A program made the translations under genes and the position numbers. A stretch of 35,706 nucleotides of DNA, from positions 1 through 35,706 of the forward strand of contig JAHELS010000040.1 of the NCBI GenBank assembly GCA_024644085.1, written 5' to 3'. This DNA is from Rhodopirellula sp. (GTDB taxonomy: Bacteria; Planctomycetota; Planctomycetia; Pirellulales; Pirellulaceae). Under the pieces are notes generated by a model. That model was not told the origin of the DNA, made no database searches, and saw only the letters and a program-made list of their open reading frames with translations. This document shows positions 32,345 through 35,706 of this stretch, one piece after another. Within the stretch, counting starts at the first letter, position 1, and every line of letters begins with the position of its first letter.

Positions 32345-34531
32345 ATGAACATTCGCTTAAAGATGTGCTGGGTATGGCTGCTGTTATGCCCGATGGTTCT
32401 CATCCCTTGTTTACGAGTAGAAGGCCAAACCTACACGTGCAAAATAGAACAGTACCCCGACGAGGAATTTCCGAACCGTAGCCACTGGGTGGTCCACGAG
32501 AAGAAGGGAACTCACTTGACCATTCACATTGGGAATGACAAATCCTATAAGCGGATCTACAGACAGGCACACGGAACGGAGCCTCCTTTTTTTAGGGAAG
32601 TCCCGCAAAGAAGTTGGGATGGCGAATTGCGGAAAGCTGAAGAGGATTGCCGGAAGTGGCGTAACCAGACTCCCGGAGCCAGCGGAGAGGACGACCAGCC
32701 TCTCGAACTAGGGCAATTCCGCTTCAAGACGGTGGAGTGGTCACCCCATCAACCGCTGGTCATCAAGGCGGTTGTCGAAGAACGGGTCGGGGGCGCGGGG
32801 AGGGAATGGGCGGCACTAAGTGAACCGGTCTATGTTTCCGCGACACTTCGACGTGTGGACGCAACGAACGACGGTGTGCCGGTGCGCGCATTGACCGACG
32901 CATTTGATTTCGACTGGGCAATGAAGCCCGGTCGGTTCAGCGATAGGCCCTATCTTCCCAGCCCATCCACAGACTCAATCGAGTTTGAGGGTCAACGAGG
33001 GTTCCTCGCACACAATCCCAGATTCCAGACCGTCGGCAACGGGGTCGTACGTATCGACCTCGGTCCAGCCGCATTTTCGGGTATTGGCGATTACCGAATC
33101 ACCAACTCTCTCAATCCTGAGAAACTTGGACTGCTTTGGCGTGAAATGAAAAAGGAATCGCGTAACGTGGATGAGCCCGGCAGGGTGGCCGGGGATGTTG
33201 TATTGCGAGCTTACAGGATGGATCGTTCAAATTACAAATACTTGGCAACTAGCAAGCCTTTTCGAATCTACCTTGACCGAATCGCGCATGTTGTCGCTGT
33301 CGATACGGTTCCTAGCAAGAGCACGCACAGCTACGTGGCGCGCCCTCATGAAGGAGTAGCGAAACAGATCGCTGAATTCAAAACTGCGATCGAGTTGGAT
33401 ACGGATGAATTCGTTCGCCTAATCCCGGATGACAAGATCGAGCTGGGACGGTACGACGGAGTCCTTATCGTGAACGTGATCGATGGGAGCCTGATGGAGA
33501 TTCAATCGAACAGAGAGGAAGGTCGCCACACTTTCTATGTCAGCCCGTCGGGTGCAAGGCCGCCGGGATGGGGGCGAAAGGCTGGGCATTTTCTGGTCGG
33601 TGTCGGTTCATCGGTTTGTTGGGCGTTGTTTACAACAGGCGCTGGTCCCGTCTATATCGTTGGAACGTCTTTGGGGGCGGGTGTTATGGGCGCGACGATC
33701 TCTACTACTGCAGATAACTGGTTGTTTCCAAAGAATGTCACTTGGGCCGATCTCGGACCAGCAGGCACGGTCATCGGGCTGGACGCGGCAGGCCGAACAA
33801 TGACTGTATACCTGTTCGAAGGTAAAGCGTCCGTGCGTGGGATTCGAGGCGATCCGGTGCAGGTTTCGCAAGGCCGAGTCGTGCAGGTGACTCAGTCAGG
33901 CGTTTCACAACCGAGGGAGTGGGTCCGTGCAGACCTGCCAAAAGCCTTGATCGACGCGGTAGAAAAGATTCCGCGCAGGATTGCGGCAGATTCCCGCCTA
34001 GGCGAAGAATCTGACTCAGTAGTGAGTCCTCCTCCGCCGCGTACTCAAGCTCACGGCTCACATGCACGTGATCGGCTTCCGTGGTTGATGGATGCAATGC
34101 GAAAAGAACAACAACAATCCACGCCGCGAAAAATAGAACTAGGGCGACGCCATCCACCACCGGTAGTCGAGAGAGTTCCGAATGTTGCCGGCAGTTATCG
34201 AGGAGAAACGGAGAACGAACGCTTCGAGATAAAGCAGGAAGGGCAACGGATCTCTATGAAGCATGCTGGCAAGTATGGAATACTCATATTCGACGGGGAG
34301 TATCAGGAAAAAGAGCTTATTGGCAAGGACGGAGAAAAGATTGTTCGGCAATGTTTCTACGGTTCTTCACAGTTCTACGAGCACTTCCGCAAGCCAACAT
34401 TCGGCGTCAGTGCTTTCTATCCACATCCCACGCTTCCGGCTACGTTCGTTCTCGAAAATTGGGAGTCCACCGAAACAGGGTATGTTTCGAAGAGCACGAT
34501 TCGCTTAAAGAAGGTTGCCGAGGAACCGTAA
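32345..34531 (+). CDS. Large secreted protein with FecR-like region, function unknown
   Basis: The 728-residue protein starts at ATG 32345, five bases after GGAGGGAC. A signal peptide follows (MNIRLKMCWVWLLLCPMVLIPCLRVEGQ). The N-terminal half is beta-rich and unrecognised. A Gly/Ala-rich hydrophobic segment lies at about residues 415-465 (GHFLVGVGSSVCWALFTTGAGPVYIVGTSLGAGVMG). After it, GTVIGLDAAGRTMTVYLFEGKASVRGIRGDPVQVSQGRVVQVTQSG resembles a FecR domain, including the E-G-x-x-x-V pattern and G-x-x-V-x-V-x-x-S-G end. The last 120 residues (VAGSYRGETENERFEIKQEG onwards) look like a small beta-sandwich. Base composition looks more AT-rich than the housekeeping genes to the left. Confidence 0.7.
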   Translation: MNIRLKMCWVWLLLCPMVLIPCLRVEGQTYTCKIEQYPDEEFPNRSHWVVHEKKGTHLTIHIGNDKSYKRIYRQAHGTEPPFFREVPQRSWDGELRKAEEDCRKWRNQTPGASGEDDQPLELGQFRFKTVEWSPHQPLVIKAVVEERVGGAGREWAALSEPVYVSATLRRVDATNDGVPVRALTDAFDFDWAMKPGRFSDRPYLPSPSTDSIEFEGQRGFLAHNPRFQTVGNGVVRIDLGPAAFSGIGDYRITNSLNPEKLGLLWREMKKESRNVDEPGRVAGDVVLRAYRMDRSNYKYLATSKPFRIYLDRIAHVVAVDTVPSKSTHSYVARPHEGVAKQIAEFKTAIELDTDEFVRLIPDDKIELGRYDGVLIVNVIDGSLMEIQSNREEGRHTFYVSPSGARPPGWGRKAGHFLVGVGSSVCWALFTTGAGPVYIVGTSLGAGVMGATISTTADNWLFPKNVTWADLGPAGTVIGLDAAGRTMTVYLFEGKASVRGIRGDPVQVSQGRVVQVTQSGVSQPREWVRADLPKALIDAVEKIPRRIAADSRLGEESDSVVSPPPPRTQAHGSHARDRLPWLMDAMRKEQQQSTPRKIELGRRHPPPVVERVPNVAGSYRGETENERFEIKQEGQRISMKHAGKYGILIFDGEYQEKELIGKDGEKIVRQCFYGSSQFYEHFRKPTFGVSAFYPHPTLPATFVLENWESTETGYVSKSTIRLKKVAEEP

Positions 34532-34659
34532 TGTGGTCGCGGGAATCCTCGATGAAAATCGTCTTCGACTCAACCTACCACTGGGACTTCGACGCCCCGA
34601 CGCTCGATGCCGAGATGCACCGCGACGACGGCGGCGTTGTCCGGCTGCGAGTCTTCTGA
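34531..34659 (+). CDS. Short ORF overlapping the preceding stop (uncertain)
   Basis: This 42-codon frame has its ATG overlapping the preceding stop codon (TAATG). An internal ATG at 34552 gives MKIVFDSTYHWDFDAPTLDAEMHRDDGGVVRLRVF. The composition is plausible but the size suggests a fragment of a larger gene. TAATG coupling would allow translation after the large secreted protein. Confidence 0.3.
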   Translation: MWSRESSMKIVFDSTYHWDFDAPTLDAEMHRDDGGVVRLRVF

Positions 34660-34808
34660 CCGCACTGCCAGTGTGTTCCATTGCTTGCTTCGCCACGCTT
34701 TCATCCCACGTGTTGCGAAGCGTTTAACACTTCGCTACGCTTGAGAAGTCCGTGTGAGGCAGTGTTTTCCTGCAAGATCGGGACTTATGCCGAGGGCAAT
34801 TCGGCGGC

Positions 34809-34852
34809 TTCACACCGCGGAGGTCAGAGATTCGAGTTCTCTATCGCCCACT
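34809..34852 (+). repeat. attR-like repeat: orphan 3' half of tRNA-Val
   Basis: This is an exact 44-bp copy of 25614-25657. The upstream sequence does not supply a D arm or acceptor 5' strand, so it is not a functional tRNA. Its last two bases are also the first two bases (CT) of the CTAG end of the adjoining MITE. Confidence 0.8.
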
Positions 34853-34985
34853 AGGTACTGTCCCGTAAATGTGAGCCGAACGCGCTAGCGTCGGGCGTCG
34901 CGTTGAGAACGGTTCAGTTATGAGGCCCGCGGCTAGCGCCGTCGGCTCACCATCGGCCTTTCTTCATTTACGGGACAGTGCCTAG
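34851..34985. mobile_element. MITE-like palindromic element, copy B (inverted)
   Basis: This copy has the same 135-bp length as copy A at 3-137, in opposite orientation, with about three substitutions (for example GGTACTG instead of GGCACTG in the left terminal repeat). Both copies are followed by TC after the last CTAG. It touches the orphan tRNA-Val fragment directly. Confidence 0.8.
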
Positions 34986-35013
34986 TCAGGAAGGACTTGC
35001 GGAGTCGCAACTC

Positions 35014-35154
35014 TTGAAGCCGCCTGTGTGGCGTGGGATTGCCGTCGTTCTTGCGGTAATCGCGCTCCGGTCACGCTTTGTCTTGCTCGGCGGCTATATT
35101 GTGGACTTGTTGATCTGGATGCTTTTCACCGCATCGTGGTCGCGATGGGGTTGA
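35014..35154 (+). CDS. Possible tiny membrane protein next to MITE B (uncertain)
   Basis: TTG 35014 opens a 46-codon frame with two hydrophobic stretches (WRGIAVVLAVIAL and FVLLGGYIVDLLIWMLF). The frame stays open upstream into the MITE, with a GTG at 34978 inside the MITE end. The N-terminus may therefore have been replaced by insertion of the element. There is no clear ribosome binding site, so this could be a remnant. Confidence 0.3.
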   Translation: MKPPVWRGIAVVLAVIALRSRFVLLGGYIVDLLIWMLFTASWSRWG

Positions 35155-35200
35155 GAAGCGAAGTTGATCCGATCTTCCGTCGCCTCGCTTAGAACTGTCA

Positions 35201-35395
35201 ATGGAGTTTTCGATCGGTATTACGGTAATGGCTCTCGTTGCACTCGGAATCGTTGTCGTCATGGCAATCGCGGTGGCCATCGGTCTCGTTGTGTTTATGA
35301 TGCGCAGAGGTGAAAGCAACCGACGCGGTGATCCAGGGGTGCAACCGACGGAGTATTCCAATAGCGACAACCCGTATGATCCGCCGCGTTCCTGA
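35201..35395 (+). CDS. Small single-helix membrane protein, hypothetical
   Basis: The 64-residue protein starts at ATG 35201. One long transmembrane helix covers residues 5-33 (IGITVMALVALGIVVVMAIAVAIGLVVFMM). A basic stretch (RRGESNRRGD) comes next, then a Pro/Asn-rich tail ending NPYDPPRS. The positive-inside rule suggests a cytoplasmic C-terminus. Its function is unknown. It lies 81 bp before the next gene on the same strand. Confidence 0.55.
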   Translation: MEFSIGITVMALVALGIVVVMAIAVAIGLVVFMMRRGESNRRGDPGVQPTEYSNSDNPYDPPRS

Positions 35396-35476
35396 TCGAT
35401 ATCGATGACGTGTCGCAGATGGAAGATCGGATCGGCGGCGACGAACGTCGGACGTAACCAGCTGGGGAGAATCGAA

Positions 35477-35706
35477 TTGAATCGAGCGTTTCTTTTTGCC
35501 TGGTTGGTTTTCTGTCCGGTCATGACGGTGTCGTTGCGTGGGCAAACATTCGAGGTTTCCGAGGACGATGATCAAATCACCATCGTGACGCCGCAGATCG
35601 AGGCGTCGATTCGCAAGGCCGGATACGTCAGCGGTGTCGCCGGCGGATCCTTTGTCGACACCAAGACCGGGGCAAAAGACCTTGGGTTCGGTCTCGATAT
35701 CGTTGA
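35477..35706 (+). CDS. Secreted protein, start only (cut by window edge)
   Basis: TTG 35477 with GGGGAGA six bases upstream opens a frame running to the window end, giving 76 complete codons. The signal peptide is MNRAFLFAWLVFCPVMTVSLRGQ. An acidic patch follows (SEDDDQITI), and then TPQIEASIRKAGYVSGVAGGSFVDTKTGAKDLGFGLDIV. From memory, this start resembles a family of large planctomycete secreted proteins. The downstream ATG at 35522 would destroy the signal peptide, so TTG is preferred. The function cannot be told from the fragment. Confidence 0.7.
   Translation, partial: MNRAFLFAWLVFCPVMTVSLRGQTFEVSEDDDQITIVTPQIEASIRKAGYVSGVAGGSFVDTKTGAKDLGFGLDIV

Larger units (their letters stand above)
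25658..34852. mobile_element. Putative tRNA-Val-bounded integrated segment (about 9.2 kb), no integrase seen
   Basis: The segment is bounded by an intact tRNA-Val on the left and a 44-bp copy of its 3' end on the right. Contents are a two-gene SufC/SufB-like module, a lipoprotein, a LamG protein, a secreted EEP-family protein, a large secreted protein with a FecR-like stretch, tandem repeats, a 95-bp direct repeat and several open frames without starts. Gene density is lower than in the flanks. I found no integrase, transposase or replication gene. It may be a decayed island or one mobilised in trans. The alternative is a simple segmental duplication of the tRNA 3' half. Confidence 0.5.

Noticed and set aside
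25658-34808. Integrase or transposase gene inside the putative island
   Set aside because: I read the frames on both strands and found no tyrosine or serine recombinase or DDE motif. Short remnants could be missed by eye.
34780-34855. Second tRNA-Val gene
   Set aside because: Only the 3' half from the anticodon loop onward is present; the acceptor 5' strand and D arm are missing.

Overview
The window reads as a bacterial chromosome fragment of a planctomycete, probably from the Pirellulales (Rhodopirellula/Blastopirellula-like). This is an inference from moderately high GC, frequent GTG/TTG starts, a Tat-signal Gfo/Idh/MocA oxidoreductase, leucine-rich-repeat and LamG-type secreted proteins, and a secreted protein start at the right edge that resembles planctomycete families. 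No rRNA or other taxonomic marker is present to confirm it.

Positions 1-25.6 kb are mostly ordinary chromosome. The window opens with a 135-bp palindromic MITE-like element, followed 30 bp later by a short ArsC/Spx-like gene with an in-frame UGA. The UGA is almost certainly selenocysteine: it forms a U-x-x-C site and a SECIS-like hairpin follows it. On the minus strand are a bacterial-PH-domain membrane protein, a secreted prenyltransferase/squalene-oxidase-repeat protein and a HlyD-type adaptor. A plus-strand housekeeping run follows: hydroxypyruvate-isomerase-like protein, Xaa-Pro peptidase, accB, accC, a membrane protein, and an elongation factor P paralogue of the YeiP/EfpL type. Next come a Gfo/Idh/MocA oxidoreductase, an LRR lipoprotein, a small hypothetical protein, polA and a very large CHASE-PAS hybrid histidine kinase (two receivers and an HPt). 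On the minus strand are a YihY/BrkB-type membrane protein with an unusual acidic repeat insert and a feoA-feoB-Cys-rich-partner iron uptake cluster with a Fur-box-like palindrome. Two tatA-like genes and a tRNA-Val(CAC) close the region.

Positions 25.66-34.85 kb look like an accessory segment. The last 44 bp of the tRNA-Val region are repeated exactly at 34809-34852, the footprint expected of an element integrated into the tRNA 3' end. No integrase is visible inside. The segment carries a two-gene Fe-S assembly module resembling the minimal SMS (SufBC-like) system, a lipoprotein and a LamG protein that share a 95-bp upstream repeat, a secreted endonuclease/exonuclease/phosphatase-family protein, a large secreted protein with a FecR-like stretch, several gene remnants and tandem repeats.

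The right copy of the repeat abuts a second MITE, inverted relative to the first and about 98% identical to it. To its right are a tiny hydrophobic ORF, a small membrane protein and the start of a secreted planctomycete-type protein cut by the window edge.
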